Shown here: in pieces, positions 34,095 to 43,078 of the stretch | How positions within the stretch are numbered: the stretch's first letter is position 1 | How the letters are laid out: each line of letters begins with the position of its first letter | NCBI GenBank assembly: GCA_022825825.1 | Contig: JAJDWA010000024.1 | Coordinates: forward strand, 1-51,879 | DNA length: 51,879 bases | Reading direction: 5' to 3' | DNA from: Candidatus Poribacteria bacterium | GTDB lineage: Bacteria; Poribacteria; WGA-4E; WGA-3G | Notes under the pieces: generated by a model | Told to the model about the DNA's origin: nothing | What the model saw: the letters and a program-made list of their open reading frames with translations, nothing else | Databases searched by the model: none | Translations under genes and position numbers: made by a program

Positions 34095-35147
34095 TTAGTC
34101 TTCCAGTTCTTGCAGCTTCGCTTCTAATTCCTCAACCCGTTTTTGGAGTTGGGTAAACTCTTGGAGTAGGGCAGGTAATTTTCGGGTGGAAGCTTGAAGC
34201 CGCAATTCCTGTTTATGAGGGCGCGCAGGAAATCCTGAGAGTTGGCTGCCAGGAGGGACATCTTTGGTTACTGCGGATTTAGCGTAAAGCACAGTGTTTT
34301 CGCCAAGTGTGAGATGTCCAACCACACCCGATTGTCCAGCAATGTTTACCCGATCACCTAAAGTGGTGCTCCCCGCAATACCAGATTGTGCAGCCAAACA
34401 ACAATCTTGTCCGATAACCACATTGTGCGCGATTTGAACAAGGTTATCAAGTTTGGTGCCACTTTTGATAAGCGTTTCAGAGAGCGTTGCTCTATCAATT
34501 GTAGTATTGGCACCAATTTCAACATCGTCTTCAACAACGACTGTACCGATTTGTGGTATTTTGTATGGGCTATGGTTGGTAGGATCGGGCGTAAAGCCGA
34601 AGCCATCGCTCCCTATAACAGCACCGCAGTGAATAATTACACGATCTCCAATAGTTATGTTTTCCCGGATACTAACGTGGGAGTAGATAAGCCCATCGTT
34701 TCCAATTTTGCTACCAGACCCGATATATACAAGCGGCATAATAACGGTATCGTTACCTATTTCAACATTATCTCCGATTACACAGTGTGCTTGAATTGTG
34801 ACTTGTTCTCCGATCTTTACGTTCTCACCAATAATAGCTGTTTCATGGATGCCCGATTGTGTTTGTTGTCCCGTATCCCAAGCGAATAATTCTAAAACTT
34901 TAACGAATCCCCAATAAGGGTTTTCTACACAAATAGTCGGTTTTCCGTTTCCGGAAACACCGCGCCCAATGATAATTGCAGATGCCTGTGTTGTGGCTAT
35001 AGCTCCAAGATATTTCGAATTGGCAACAAAGGTGATCTGACTTGGTACCGCCTCTTTAATACCAGAAACGCCTGTAATTTCTATCTCACCATCACCGGTA
35101 AGTTCACCACCTAAGTGCTCACAAATATCCTTGAGTTTTATACTCAT
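34095..35147 (-). CDS. lpxD: UDP-3-O-acylglucosamine N-acyltransferase LpxD
   Basis: 350 residues catalysing the third step of lipid A synthesis. N-terminal uridine-binding domain (about 1-100, with VSGIKEAVPSQITFV), a left-handed beta-helix of hexapeptide repeats (about 105-310; IGENVKIGEQVTIQAHCVIG, IHCGAVIGSDGFGF with the catalytic-region His, VEIGANTTIDRATL, QIAHNVVIGQDC), and a C-terminal coiled coil (LQEFTQLQKRVEELEAKLQ). ATG 35147 was chosen because TGAGGTGG is well spaced; an in-frame GTG lies at 35156. Third of bamA-skp-lpxD. It indicates an outer membrane with lipid A; lpxA and fabZ do not follow. Confidence 0.95.
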   Translation of the reverse strand: MSIKLKDICEHLGGELTGDGEIEITGVSGIKEAVPSQITFVANSKYLGAIATTQASAIIIGRGVSGNGKPTICVENPYWGFVKVLELFAWDTGQQTQSGIHETAIIGENVKIGEQVTIQAHCVIGDNVEIGNDTVIMPLVYIGSGSKIGNDGLIYSHVSIRENITIGDRVIIHCGAVIGSDGFGFTPDPTNHSPYKIPQIGTVVVEDDVEIGANTTIDRATLSETLIKSGTKLDNLVQIAHNVVIGQDCCLAAQSGIAGSTTLGDRVNIAGQSGVVGHLTLGENTVLYAKSAVTKDVPPGSQLSGFPARPHKQELRLQASTRKLPALLQEFTQLQKRVEELEAKLQELED

Positions 35148-35240
35148 ATATTCCACCTCATAAAGGTGAGTTACATCGTAACTTAATCCACAAACTGATT
35201 TTAATCTACAACCTCAACACTTTGTCCGTATGAATTACGT

Positions 35241-35810
35241 TTATTTTGCATCTTTGGTCTGTGGTTTTTCGGTGTCCTCTTTTTCAGGTTCCGCCTTCTG
35301 GGCATCAGCGTTAATCAATTTAATTAGTTTTTCGGTTAAATCATATTTCTCATTAAAATACAGAGCAGCTTGCTTGTCAATAATAAGATCGTAATTTTCT
35401 TCTTTGCCAACTTTAATGATAAGTACTTCGAGTTCCTTGTAAATTGGCGTCATCAATTCTTGGTTCTTTTCCATGAGTGCTTGTCTGCCCTCATTTAACT
35501 CTCGCTGATATTCGATCTGTTTTTGTTGAATTTTATTCTCTGATTCATTAATCTGTTCTTCAGACTCAAAAAGTTCAGCTTTCTCTTTTCTCTCTTGCAG
35601 CGTTCTGATTTCTTCGCCGACGACATCAAGTTTTTCTTCTAATCTTTTTTGAGCCTTTTTAAGAATCTTGTCAGCTTCAATCGCTTTTTGATAATTCAGC
35701 AAAACGCGGTTGGGATCAACAATACCAAATTTGAACGTTTCTGTACCGATACTGCCGGCCATTAAGCTAAACAACGTGATCGAGAATATAACTAAAACAA
35801 ATTTTTTCAT
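35241..35810 (-). CDS. periplasmic chaperone Skp/OmpH family
   Basis: 189 residues from the ATG at 35810, which has AAAGGATTAATT before it; the frame is open to 35852. Signal peptide (MKKFVLVIFSITLFSLMAGS), then the OmpH start FKFGIVDPNRVLLNYQKA, a long coiled-coil arm (about 45-135, rich in E, K, Q) and the closing GKEENYDLIIDKQAALYF. Skp trimers hold outer-membrane proteins until BamA inserts them. It is encoded directly after bamA, as in many diderms. The Lys/Glu-rich C-terminal tail after about 165 is low complexity. Confidence 0.92.
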   Translation of the reverse strand: MKKFVLVIFSITLFSLMAGSIGTETFKFGIVDPNRVLLNYQKAIEADKILKKAQKRLEEKLDVVGEEIRTLQERKEKAELFESEEQINESENKIQQKQIEYQRELNEGRQALMEKNQELMTPIYKELEVLIIKVGKEENYDLIIDKQAALYFNEKYDLTEKLIKLINADAQKAEPEKEDTEKPQTKDAK

Positions 35811-35913
35811 AATTAATCCTTTTTGAGCAGAACAAAATAATATCTGATTCATGCTGCCCAGCCATTAAAATAATCAGATCATTTGTATAAAAAACAATTT
35901 TTGATTACTACTA

Positions 35914-38550
35914 TTAAAAACCGGGGCCGATTGTAAAATAGAACTTACCTTGCGAGTCTCTATTTTGACGATTAAAGCCGTATCCCCAACCAAAGCGAGC
36001 CAACATACCCAACATTTGCAGACGCGCTTCTATGCCCGCCCCACGTTTCAAATTAATTTGATTGAATACATTCGGAACGCTTTCATCCCATACCTGTCCT
36101 ATATCAAAAAAGACAGCGGTTGTGAGTTGTGGTGAAACAGGTATACGATATTCCAAATTGGTGAAAAATACTTTGTTGCCACCAAAGGGGTTGTAGTTAC
36201 CTGAATCATCAGGATCAGGATAAATTTCCCAATCTTCATAACCCCGGATTGTATCAACACCGCCCAGGTAAAACCGCTCGTAGAAGAGATCTCTGTTATC
36301 ACTGCTTTTGCTTAGCATATAACCTGCACGTGCATGAATAGCAAAAACGTGATTCCACCATGGATTAAAAAACCAACTGGTGTCGACAGTATACTTCTGG
36401 AACTCGTTGTCTGCTCCTAAAAATCCACCGGAGTATTCATACGAGATGATATGTGAACTACCGCCCATCGGGTCGTAAAGAGATGTACGGTAATCCCGCG
36501 TATCGCGTCCTATAGCAAAAAGAATACTTCTTGTTGAACGATTAGAATATTCTTTAGCTGTATTCTTATCAAGGGTTTTGCTCTGAAGTTGTTCCTTAAT
36601 AGACTCCTTATCTCTATCTGTGAACCTTGACTCATCTACCAGCGTTAACGCTCCTTTTTCGCCAACTACTTCAACCCCATTTACTACACTTACAACATCA
36701 TTTAACGGCCTGTCTTTGTCTGCTAACGAAATAAGCCAGTCTTGTTGAGTTACGTTATTGTTGCTGTCGTTTCGAAACCTGACAGATGCGTCAATATCAA
36801 AAGCAATCGGACGACCAATGGACACAGATCCACCACGAGTATCCCAAACATACCGGTCCCGCAAATAGTCTTGATAGTCTTGATTTTGAATTGAACTCAC
36901 CGTATAGTAACGACGAAACCGACGATTGTTGTATATACGAGCATTAAGTCGAGTTGGTGTTCCCAATATCCACGGTGTGCCAAAACGGAATTCGGCTGTA
37001 TGGTGGTCGCGTGTACCTAACTCACCTTTTAGGTGTATACGGTAAGCCTTGCCAAATAGATTGTGTTGTCCGACTTCTGCAGTGCCAAAAATGCCACCTT
37101 CGCTACCGTATCCGCCGCCTACACTGAGTGTTCCGGTCGTTGGTGATTCCGCTATGTTTACGACAAGATTCTTTCGGCTATCGTTTTCGGTATCACTGGG
37201 AACAAAATCAACAGCACGAATAAATGGCCCCATCTGGAAGAGGCGTTGCCGTGCTTTACGGAGAACTTTTACATCAAGCAATTCGTCTGATTTGATATTT
37301 AACCAATCCAGTTCGCGCCTAATTATTGTCTCCTTCGTTTTTGCTAACCCTCTGATTGGTACATCGTCAATAATTATAACATCACCTTGGTTGACTTTCA
37401 AGGTCATGTTGACGAGAGCATTTACTTCATCAAATACTGGAACTGGATTTACTTCGGCAAGAAGATAACCTTTGTCATAATAAATTTGCTGTAGCTCCGC
37501 AATTGATTCTTCAAAAGTTGCGCGGTTAAAAATTTCACCTTCAGCAGGGTCTAACATCTCTCGGATTTTTTCTTTTGAATAGACAATTTTTTCACCCGCC
37601 TTAAGCTCAATGTTATATGTGCCTACAGCAAATTTAGTCCCCTCATCAACTTCAATATCAAGCATCAGCCCCGTTTTATCCTCAGAAAAACGCTTAGTGT
37701 GTCCTTTAATCTTAACTTGTGCAAAACCCATGTCTTGATAATAATTACGGAGATTCAGGGCTATATCTTCTTCTTCAAACAAAGTTTCATCAAAATGTTT
37801 ACCGACACGTGTCTTCATCTTTTTACGTAGTTTTTTCGCATCAACCTGTTCATTTCCGATAAAGTTGATTTCCGTGATTCGGACGCGAGGCCCCTCATTT
37901 ATCTCAAAAGTTATTTGATTGGTGTTTTCTTCTTCATTCCTATCATCATGTACCTGTATGCTAACAAGATAATAACCTTTTTCGTGATATAACTTTCGTA
38001 CCGCGCGTTCGCTTTCCCAACGAAGCCGATCACTGAAAATTTCTGAACGCCGTAAAGTGACCTTGTCCATGAGTTTGCCAGTGTCTAACTCCTCATTTCC
38101 AATGATGGTAATCCCTTCTACTTTAGGGCTTTCCTTAAGCAGATAGGTAACCTCAAAACCACCGCCTTCACTATTTTCAACATCTACTGCAATATCATAG
38201 AAAAACCCAGTATCTTTATAAAGGCTTTCAATATCTTTTGTTAGGAGTTCATCTGAAATTTCCTGACCAACTTGTGTTTGAATAAGGGTCTGTAGCATCT
38301 CTTTACGAAGTGTTTGTACACCTTTGAACTCAATTTTTTTAACCATAAAAGTTTCATCAACCGATGAAGATTCTTGTTCTTTTGTTGCGGATTCAACTGG
38401 TTGTGTTTCATCAGCAGGTTTGGGACCGAAGGTTGAATCTGTTGATTGACCCGCCCAAACAGCGAAACTCAATATGAAAGATAAGATTGAAATGCTAACT
38501 AAACTAAAAATAAAAATCGGGGTATAATTTTTAATGCCGTTCATGGTCAA
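35914..38550 (-). CDS. bamA: outer-membrane assembly factor BamA
   Basis: 878 residues. An uncleaved or cleaved N-terminal signal helix (IFIFSLVSISILSFILSFAVWAGQ), a short acidic linker, five POTRA domains (about 65-470; e.g. VKKIEFKGVQTLRKEML, VEGITIIGNEELDTGKLM, ITEINFIGNEQVDAKKL), and an Omp85 barrel (about 480-878) with the lid-loop motif GGVDTIRGYE (VRGF-like) and a terminal Phe in FTIGPGF. It inserts beta-barrel proteins into the outer membrane. The barrel contains an insert of about 60 residues (around 605-665), without clear counterpart in E. coli. First of bamA-skp-lpxD. Confidence 0.95.
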   Translation of the reverse strand: MTMNGIKNYTPIFIFSLVSISILSFILSFAVWAGQSTDSTFGPKPADETQPVESATKEQESSSVDETFMVKKIEFKGVQTLRKEMLQTLIQTQVGQEISDELLTKDIESLYKDTGFFYDIAVDVENSEGGGFEVTYLLKESPKVEGITIIGNEELDTGKLMDKVTLRRSEIFSDRLRWESERAVRKLYHEKGYYLVSIQVHDDRNEEENTNQITFEINEGPRVRITEINFIGNEQVDAKKLRKKMKTRVGKHFDETLFEEEDIALNLRNYYQDMGFAQVKIKGHTKRFSEDKTGLMLDIEVDEGTKFAVGTYNIELKAGEKIVYSKEKIREMLDPAEGEIFNRATFEESIAELQQIYYDKGYLLAEVNPVPVFDEVNALVNMTLKVNQGDVIIIDDVPIRGLAKTKETIIRRELDWLNIKSDELLDVKVLRKARQRLFQMGPFIRAVDFVPSDTENDSRKNLVVNIAESPTTGTLSVGGGYGSEGGIFGTAEVGQHNLFGKAYRIHLKGELGTRDHHTAEFRFGTPWILGTPTRLNARIYNNRRFRRYYTVSSIQNQDYQDYLRDRYVWDTRGGSVSIGRPIAFDIDASVRFRNDSNNNVTQQDWLISLADKDRPLNDVVSVVNGVEVVGEKGALTLVDESRFTDRDKESIKEQLQSKTLDKNTAKEYSNRSTRSILFAIGRDTRDYRTSLYDPMGGSSHIISYEYSGGFLGADNEFQKYTVDTSWFFNPWWNHVFAIHARAGYMLSKSSDNRDLFYERFYLGGVDTIRGYEDWEIYPDPDDSGNYNPFGGNKVFFTNLEYRIPVSPQLTTAVFFDIGQVWDESVPNVFNQINLKRGAGIEARLQMLGMLARFGWGYGFNRQNRDSQGKFYFTIGPGF

Positions 38551-38609
38551 GTTCCTCCTTAATCGTTATGTAGCACTGATTGTTTGTTATTTTATGCCGC
38601 TATCGTGTT

Positions 38610-39491
38610 TCAAGCATCCTTAGTATAAATAGGAGTTCCAAAATTGTTTGCGAGATGTTGAAAAGCTGCAATAAGTTTTTGCGTAACTTTTCCTGGTTTT
38701 CCATCTCCAATAACACGTTGGTCAAGTTTAACTACTGGAATCACTTCTGCTGCAGTGCCTGTTAGGAAACATTCATCTGCAATATAGAGGTCATGTCGCG
38801 TAAAAACACGTTCTTCAACCTGGAATCCAGCCTCGCGTGCAAGCGCGATTACACTGTTCCGTGTAACACCTTCTAAAATACCGATATGAGGCGGTGGCGT
38901 GACAATTATCTCATTTTTAATCCAAAATATATTATCTCCGCTGCACTCCACAACATAGCCATCGTTATTGAGCATTAGGGCTTCCACAGCACCTGATTGT
39001 TTCGCTTCAATTTTGGCGAGAATATTGTTTAGGTAATTGAGTGATTTAATCCGAGGGTTAATTGCTTCGGGATAATTCCTTCGAACAGAAACGGTAACGA
39101 TTTCTAACCCATTTTCGTAAAAATGTTGTGGGTACAATGTAATTTTGTCTGCAATAATAATTACTGATGGTTGCGGGCATTTATCCGGGTCGAGTCCTAA
39201 GTCGCCTATGCCGCGTGTTATAATCAATCGAATATATCCCTCGCGGAGTTGGTTTCGCCGGAGCGTTTCCAGCACGTTTTGCTTCATCTCATCAATCGGA
39301 GTCGGGATGTGTAGCATAATCGACTTGGCAGAATCGTAAAGTCTTTCTAAATGTTCGTCCAGTTTAAAGACATATCCGTTATAGCAACGGATGCCTTCAA
39401 AAACGCCATCACCATAGAGCACCCCATGGTCGAACACGGAAATTTTTGCCTCCTCACGCGCTAAAAATTCTCCATCGATATAAATCAACAT
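38610..39491 (-). CDS. branched-chain amino-acid aminotransferase family (class IV)
   Basis: 293 residues, PLP fold type IV. YIDGEFLAREEAKISVFDHGVLYGDGVFEGIRCY is the class signature; RIKSLNYLNNILAKIEA carries the PLP lysine; GYVVECSGDNIFWIKN and TPPPHIGILEGVTRNSVIALA bind the phosphate. Length and motifs match bacterial IlvE, which interconverts Leu/Ile/Val and their 2-oxo acids; D-amino-acid transaminases look alike, so the substrate is not certain. It lies in a minus-strand block between lolD and bamA, with short gaps. Confidence 0.88.
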   Translation of the reverse strand: MLIYIDGEFLAREEAKISVFDHGVLYGDGVFEGIRCYNGYVFKLDEHLERLYDSAKSIMLHIPTPIDEMKQNVLETLRRNQLREGYIRLIITRGIGDLGLDPDKCPQPSVIIIADKITLYPQHFYENGLEIVTVSVRRNYPEAINPRIKSLNYLNNILAKIEAKQSGAVEALMLNNDGYVVECSGDNIFWIKNEIIVTPPPHIGILEGVTRNSVIALAREAGFQVEERVFTRHDLYIADECFLTGTAAEVIPVVKLDQRVIGDGKPGKVTQKLIAAFQHLANNFGTPIYTKDA

Positions 39492-39530
39492 TACCTATAC
39501 CTTCCTATGTACAAATGTCGTATATTTTTA

Positions 39531-40235
39531 TTAGTCCGCGATCTTCCCATCAACAAGGTGAACTGTTCGGTTAGCGCGCTCGGACAACCGCGAATCGTGT
39601 GTCACAATAATAAATGTTTGTTTCAGACGCTCATTTATATCTTGTAAAACATCAAGTACTGCTTCACTTGTTTTGTCGTCAATATTGCCTGTCGGTTCAT
39701 CTGCTAACACAACTTTAGGTTGATTGACCAAAGCTCTGGCTATCGCTACGCGCTGTCGTTCTCCGCCGGAAAGTTGGCTCGGAAAATGTCCAAGACGCTC
39801 AGAGAGTCCGACACTTTCAAGAAGGATTTCTGCTTTTTCATAAGCATCGCTGCTGTAGCGGTTTCCATTTTTGTTCTCTACTTTTCTGGTGTTTCTAATT
39901 AATCCACTCATAGCAACGTTTTCCAACGCGGTAAATTCTGGCAGTAGTTGGTGAAACTGAAACACAAAACCGATCGCATCATTCCTAAATCGTGTGAGTT
40001 CGCGTTCAGAAAAAGCCGTAATGTCTTCGTCCTCGTAAAAAATGTTCCCTTCTGTCGGACGGTCCAGGGTCCCAATGATGTGTAATAAAGTGCTTTTTCC
40101 TACGCCTGAGGCTCCCATTATCGCGAGGACCTCTGCTTGATGAATATCAAGGTTTACACCTTTAAGCACTTTTAGTTCTGTGTCACCATCATAAAAGGAT
40201 TTATGTAAATTGTCAATTCTTATTAGTTTATCCAT
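39531..40235 (-). CDS. lolD: lipoprotein-releasing ABC transporter ATPase LolD
   Basis: 234 residues with a complete ABC ATPase: Walker A GASGVGKSTLLHIIG, Q-loop FVFQFHQLLPEFTALENV, signature LSGGERQRVAIARAL, Walker B VVLADEPTGNID and the H-loop IIVTHD. The 'LLPEFTALENVAM' segment is typical of LolD/MacB-type ATPases. It follows a LolC/E-type permease by 35 nt, so the pair probably extracts lipoproteins from the inner membrane for transfer to the outer membrane. Confidence 0.9.
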   Translation of the reverse strand: MDKLIRIDNLHKSFYDGDTELKVLKGVNLDIHQAEVLAIMGASGVGKSTLLHIIGTLDRPTEGNIFYEDEDITAFSERELTRFRNDAIGFVFQFHQLLPEFTALENVAMSGLIRNTRKVENKNGNRYSSDAYEKAEILLESVGLSERLGHFPSQLSGGERQRVAIARALVNQPKVVLADEPTGNIDDKTSEAVLDVLQDINERLKQTFIIVTHDSRLSERANRTVHLVDGKIAD

Positions 40236-40270
40236 TAGAAGTACACGTATTAGTGTTAGCTTAGTTGGGC

Positions 40271-41893
40271 TTATTCATACTGCAACGCTTCAATCGGTTT
40301 CAAATTTGATGCTTGCCACGCTGGATATATTGTCGCAAGCCAACAGATAGCGAATGATAACGCGTTTATAAAACCGACAAAAAACCAATTTACTTTTATT
40401 GGAAGTTGATTCATTTGGTAAATTGCACTCAAGCCCAATTCCTCCAATGAAATGGGTTTGACATAACAGAAAAGTATGAAACCAATTGCCAAGAGGCCGA
40501 GTGCAAAAAACGTCGGTTTCCATATCGACGATAACTTCTGCCACGATTTTATCAACACAATAATCCAGAAGATTACCAACGCGATTACTCCTAAGATTAT
40601 CAAAACAGTTCTCATCGTTGATGATAGAACCAAAAACGGTGTTATAAACATATTTATGCTGAATATTGTTGCAAAGATGATGAACGTAACACTGACAGTA
40701 CCAATACGCCGGTACGCAATTCCGATCACAGAGCAACTTAATATCCCAATACAAGCATTCGCAATCCAAGGGGAAGGCCGCATTACATTGGTACTCAGAA
40801 GCCAACATATATAAAGCCCCAATGTAGTTCCCGCTAATGTTCCCAACATGCCAATGACACTACCCTTAATCATGAAGATGCCCATAATGTGCCCTCGTGA
40901 CGCGCCGAGTGTACGTAGCATTCCGACGTCTCGTGTCTTTTCCATAACCGTCATTATCAGTGTGCTTGCGATATTAAAGGCAGCAACCAGAATAATGAGT
41001 GCTTCAATGATAACGGTCGCAATCTTTTCCAATTCCAATGCGGAGAATAGTGGTGCATATTTTTCCATCCACGTTCTTGTTGTCGGCATGTCAAGCACAG
41101 AGAACTGTGCGGCTTCTTCTATTTCCTCACTCATTTTCGGTGCAAACTCGGCATTTTCAAGTCGAATAAAAATAGAATTTACTCTACCAACTTCGTTATA
41201 TATTTTTTGTGCAGCTTTTAAATCTATATAAGCAATATGATCGTCATAAACAGTTAATTCGGATTCGTAAAACCCAATTACTACAAAATTCCTGATTAGC
41301 GGAATATACGCGCCGGGATTGAGTTGATCCTCTGTCATATTTACCACGAGTTTTAGGACATCCCCTTTGGCAACTGTAAGACGTTGTGCTAATCGTGATC
41401 CGAGAACAATTCCACCTGTAATCGTTTCATCATTTAAAAATCTTGCTTGCTTTATTAAATCATCATTTTGAAAATCGTAAGAGCCATTGACAAACTTTGT
41501 GAAACTTGTAACTTTATCTTCAACTTCAGGCACAATTCCTTTGATCAAAATTACATCTTCGATCTGTTTGCTACCTTCTCGAAAAACTGCAAGTTGTGAA
41601 TAGACAACAGGTGATGCGGCGACTACACCCTCAACATCTTCAATTGCTTCGATTTTGTTTTCATAATCGCTATAGAACCCGTTATCTATCAACCTCAGAA
41701 CTATATGTGCCTCATTCGCAAGAAATCGTTCTTTGAGTCCATGTTCTACACCGTCTAAAACAGCGATTACTAAAATCACAGTAGCAACACCGAGGCCAAC
41801 CCCTACAATTGAGATTATGCTAATAATAGAAATAAAAGACTGTTTTCTGCGTGAAAGCAGATATCGCGAGGCTACGAACCATTCAAATTTCAT
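40271..41893 (-). CDS. LolC/E-type permease with a large extra membrane insertion
   Basis: 540 residues; standard LolC/E proteins have about 400-415. The N-terminus (FVASRYLLSRRKQSFISIISIISIVGVGLGVA), the periplasmic domain (about 55-285), the FtsX-like helices (about 290-365: EKTRDVGMLRTLGASRGHIMGIF) and the last helix with WLATIYPAWQASNLKPIEALQYE are normal. Between the third helix and the closing periplasmic strand lies an insertion of about 105 residues (about 373-480) with four hydrophobic segments. One gene, not a lolC/lolE pair, so a homodimer with LolD is likely, as in some non-proteobacterial diderms. Confidence 0.85.
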   Translation of the reverse strand: MKFEWFVASRYLLSRRKQSFISIISIISIVGVGLGVATVILVIAVLDGVEHGLKERFLANEAHIVLRLIDNGFYSDYENKIEAIEDVEGVVAASPVVYSQLAVFREGSKQIEDVILIKGIVPEVEDKVTSFTKFVNGSYDFQNDDLIKQARFLNDETITGGIVLGSRLAQRLTVAKGDVLKLVVNMTEDQLNPGAYIPLIRNFVVIGFYESELTVYDDHIAYIDLKAAQKIYNEVGRVNSIFIRLENAEFAPKMSEEIEEAAQFSVLDMPTTRTWMEKYAPLFSALELEKIATVIIEALIILVAAFNIASTLIMTVMEKTRDVGMLRTLGASRGHIMGIFMIKGSVIGMLGTLAGTTLGLYICWLLSTNVMRPSPWIANACIGILSCSVIGIAYRRIGTVSVTFIIFATIFSINMFITPFLVLSSTMRTVLIILGVIALVIFWIIVLIKSWQKLSSIWKPTFFALGLLAIGFILFCYVKPISLEELGLSAIYQMNQLPIKVNWFFVGFINALSFAICWLATIYPAWQASNLKPIEALQYE

Positions 41894-41968
41894 ATATTTA
41901 AAAATACAATTTAGAGATAATTAATCAAAGGCATCTGTAGCCTACTGAAACAGTTGCGTTTTACCCTA

Positions 41969-42529
41969 TTAAGAATTATGTGTTTCATTTTGTATGCTGT
42001 ATTTGACCATGTCCTCAAGTACGCCCCACTTTTCCACTGCTTTAGGGAAGGACTCTTCAAATTGCATCCCGATCTTTTCTAAGACACGTCCCGATGCAGG
42101 ATTTCTTTTAAGATAGAAAGCATGAATACTTGCTAACTGTAGGACATCAAAACCGTAAGTTACGACAGCTTTTGCAGCTTCGGTACAATATCCACTATTC
42201 CAATAAGGCTTACCGACCCAATAACCGAGTTCGGCAATCTTTTCGGTCTGGTCAATGCCTATACCGATTGCGCCGATCAGAATTGTCTCTTCTGTTTTTG
42301 CAGTATCTTTAAGCGTTATCGCTAAGCTGACTCCTGTTCCCTTCTCAAAAGCTGGTTGATGGGTGCTAATCCACTCCTCTGCCATTCCATCTTCGTAAGG
42401 GTGTGGAATTGCAGATGTAGTTGATGCCACATCACGATCACCCGCGAAGCGTTGCACATCTGGCGCGTCATCAAGCGTAAATGGACGTAGTATCAGTCTT
42501 TCTGTGTGTAGTGTTGGGGCTGTTATCAT
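41969..42529 (-). CDS. GNAT acetyltransferase, RimJ/RimL type (copy A)
   Basis: 186 residues. Starts PTLHTERLILRPFTLDDAPDVQRFAGD, with the acetyl-CoA region LGYWVGKPYWNSGYCTEAAKAVVTYGF and the end KRNPASGRVLEKIGMQFEE. Such proteins acetylate N-termini or small molecules; the substrate is unknown. A close paralogue lies immediately upstream with a 4-nt overlap (ATGA), which points to tandem duplication and translational coupling. Confidence 0.85.
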   Translation of the reverse strand: MITAPTLHTERLILRPFTLDDAPDVQRFAGDRDVASTTSAIPHPYEDGMAEEWISTHQPAFEKGTGVSLAITLKDTAKTEETILIGAIGIGIDQTEKIAELGYWVGKPYWNSGYCTEAAKAVVTYGFDVLQLASIHAFYLKRNPASGRVLEKIGMQFEESFPKAVEKWGVLEDMVKYSIQNETHNS

Positions 42530-43077
42530 TTTACTTCAACTTCACTCTTTTCAATAATGTATAGGAGCGTATCCTCAGAAGAATCGTCTTCTGGGTCTTT
42601 AGGAAAAAAATCTTTGTAGTGCATCCCTATTTTTTGCATTACCCTGCCAGAGGCGGGATTTCGTTTGAAGTGCTGGGCAAAAATCAATTCAATGTCATAT
42701 TCACGAAACCCATAAGCGACAACAACTTTTGCCGCCTCAGTACAATATCCACAATTCCAGTACGATTTCCCTATCCAATATTCCAGTGATGCATCTTTGT
42801 AAGGAAGATGAGTCCGGAATTTCAACCCAACTGCACCAATCAAAGTTCTATCTGTTCTAAACGTAATGGCAAAATATATACCTTCTCCCTTTTCATATAA
42901 TTGGTTATACCACTGAATCAACTCTTCTGCCATCCCATCTTTGTATGGATGTTCAATTTCATAAGTTGTTGATGCCATATCAGGATCGTCTGTAAGTCTT
43001 TTCACATCTGCAGCGTCTTCAAGTGTAAAAGGACGAAGTATTAACCTTTCTGTGTGTAGCGTTGGAGCGGTTTTCAT
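42526..43077 (-). CDS. GNAT acetyltransferase, RimJ/RimL type (copy B)
   Basis: 183 residues from ATG 43077; the frame is open to 43116, inside lysS. PTLHTERLILRPFTLEDAADVKRL at the start is nearly identical to copy A, followed by LEYWIGKSYWNCGYCTEAAKVVVAYGF and KRNPASGRVMQKIGMHYKD. Middle parts differ more. It begins 2 nt past the lysS stop, so it is translated from the same transcript. Confidence 0.85.
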   Translation of the reverse strand: MKTAPTLHTERLILRPFTLEDAADVKRLTDDPDMASTTYEIEHPYKDGMAEELIQWYNQLYEKGEGIYFAITFRTDRTLIGAVGLKFRTHLPYKDASLEYWIGKSYWNCGYCTEAAKVVVAYGFREYDIELIFAQHFKRNPASGRVMQKIGMHYKDFFPKDPEDDSSEDTLLYIIEKSEVEVK

Positions 43078-43078
43078 A

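Noticed and set aside
34386..34889. 167-codon plus-strand frame
   Set aside because: Antisense to the LpxD hexapeptide repeats; the regular repeats generate long shadow frames.
37049..37468. 139-codon plus-strand frame
   Set aside because: Lies fully antisense to bamA, is rich in Ser/Pro/Thr as shadow frames are, and has no ribosome-binding site.
40290..40808. 172-codon minus-strand frame
   Set aside because: Same strand as, but out of frame with, the LolC/E permease, whose C-terminal motif shows the real frame.
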